From contig CAVTBB010000002.1 of assembly GCA_963732855.1 (NCBI GenBank), positions 558,001 to 622,000 of the forward strand: DNA of 64,000 bases. Reading direction: 5' to 3'. The position numbers and the translations under genes were made by a program. Numbering within the stretch: position 1 is the first letter of the stretch; the number at the start of each line of letters is the position of its first letter. Shown here piece after piece: positions 63,351 to 64,000 of this stretch. The notes under the pieces were generated by a model that saw only the letters and a program-made list of their open reading frames with translations, had not been told where the DNA came from and ran no database searches. Source of the DNA: DASXVU01 sp963732855. Lineage in GTDB: Archaea > Thermoplasmatota > Thermoplasmata > Methanomassiliicoccales > UBA472.

Positions 63351-64000
63351 GCGCTTACGAGTTCGATCCGGAGAAATACCTCGAGGCATCAGCTCACCAA
63401 AAGGAGTGGGGGAACCGGCTCATCGATGAACTGAAGCTACGCGGGGACGAGATTATCCTTGACCTGGGATGCGGCGAGGGTACCTTGACCTCCAGGCTCG
63501 CCGCCCTGGTCCCGAACGGGGGGGTGGTGGGTATAGATTCCTCGGTCCCGATGATCGAATCGGCAAAACGTTTGGAAACACCCAACCTGACGTTCCTTTG
63601 CCGGGACATCGACGAACTTGATTTCAATCAGGGGTTCGACATCGTCTTCTCGAACGCTGCCCTTCATTGGGTCAGGGATCACGACCTTTTGTTGGCCAAT
63701 GTCCACCGGTCCCTGAAGCCTCGGGGTTTGGCTCGATTCAACTTCGGTGGTGATGGTAACTGCTCTTACTTCTTCTCCACCATCCGTGAGCTGATGTCGA
63801 GCGCAAAGTATTCCAGATATTTCGATGAGTTCCTCTGGCCATGGTATATGCCGACCGTTGAGGGCTATAAGGAAAAGGTCAACTCGACCGGCCTTTTCGA
63901 TTTCCAGGTCTGGGGTGAGATAGCGGACCGCACTTTCTCGGCCACTGAAATCATCGGTTGGATCGAACAGCCGTCCATCGTCCCTCTGATGGAGCAGATC
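63347..64000 (+). CDS. SAM-dependent methyltransferase (trans-aconitate methyltransferase-like), partial
   Basis: Runs from ATG 63347 (ATGA overlap with acsE) to the window edge, 218 residues without a stop. Motifs: EIILDLGCGEGTLTSRLAAL (motif I), VVGIDSSVPMIESAKRL (motif II), LTFLCRDIDELDF and DIVFSNAALHWVRDHDLLL. The HWVRDH segment is typical of trans-aconitate 2-methyltransferase-like enzymes. The substrate is unknown. Translational coupling with acsE is notable, but a functional link is not shown. Confidence 0.88.
   Translation, partial: MSAYEFDPEKYLEASAHQKEWGNRLIDELKLRGDEIILDLGCGEGTLTSRLAALVPNGGVVGIDSSVPMIESAKRLETPNLTFLCRDIDELDFNQGFDIVFSNAALHWVRDHDLLLANVHRSLKPRGLARFNFGGDGNCSYFFSTIRELMSSAKYSRYFDEFLWPWYMPTVEGYKEKVNSTGLFDFQVWGEIADRTFSATEIIGWIEQPSIVPLMEQI

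Overview
The window looks like a chromosome segment of an anaerobic archaeon, most plausibly a non-methanogenic member of Thermoplasmatota near Methanomassiliicoccales (inferred, not proven). Archaeal signs are TATA-like boxes about 40 nt before starts, a tRNA-Leu gene without an encoded CCA, a cyclic 2,3-diphosphoglycerate synthetase homologue, PadR and ArsR-type regulators, and several BspA-like leucine-rich-repeat surface proteins. Carbon metabolism looks bacterial: a Moorella-type acetyl-CoA synthase system and a bacterial-type PurH.

Layout. 1-27 kb is accessory and partly decayed. It holds a partial LRR surface protein, two tandem duplicated metallophosphoesterases, a RNase III-like protein lacking two catalytic Asp, a complete IS5-like insertion sequence (4167-5302, 20-bp perfect ends, 7-bp target duplication) surrounded by remnants of a histidine kinase, a DUF488 protein and a B12-binding protein, small enzymes and membrane proteins, two more LRR proteins, an ABC exporter, and a decayed solitary cas1. 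27-37 kb holds tRNA-Leu, a frameshifted cyclic-2,3-DPG synthetase-like gene, an EamA transporter, the nickel genes cooT-cooC, a drug-exporter-like ABC operon under a PadR regulator, a methyltransferase and a hemerythrin protein.

37-42 kb is a biotin cluster: a two-ACT-domain regulator-like gene (frameshifted), birA, an acyl-CoA carboxyltransferase (12S/MmdA-like), an oxaloacetate/pyruvate carboxyltransferase (5S-like) and a separate biotin carrier. No biotin carboxylase and no membrane decarboxylase subunit is present, so the trio has the subunit pattern of methylmalonyl-CoA:pyruvate transcarboxylase.

44-63 kb is the core. One 1357-residue gene encodes a CO dehydrogenase (CooS) fused to a full-length bacterial-type acetyl-CoA synthase (AcsB). 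It is followed by acsD and acsC (corrinoid iron-sulfur protein). Nearby are a second cooC in an operon with a core methionine-synthase-like gene, acsV (corrinoid protein reactivator) with an amidohydrolase, purH, and acsE (methyl-THF:corrinoid protein methyltransferase). Together these give the whole carbonyl branch of the Wood-Ljungdahl pathway: CO2 reduction, nickel maturation, methyl delivery from tetrahydrofolate, corrinoid reactivation, acetyl-CoA synthesis and possibly diversion of methyl groups to methionine. The genes of the formate-to-methyl-THF branch are not in the window.

Several otherwise well-conserved genes carry single-base frameshifts (8.4-8.8, 28.06, 37.58 and 53.8 kb). These may be genuine decay or residual assembly errors, and the reader should keep both possibilities open.
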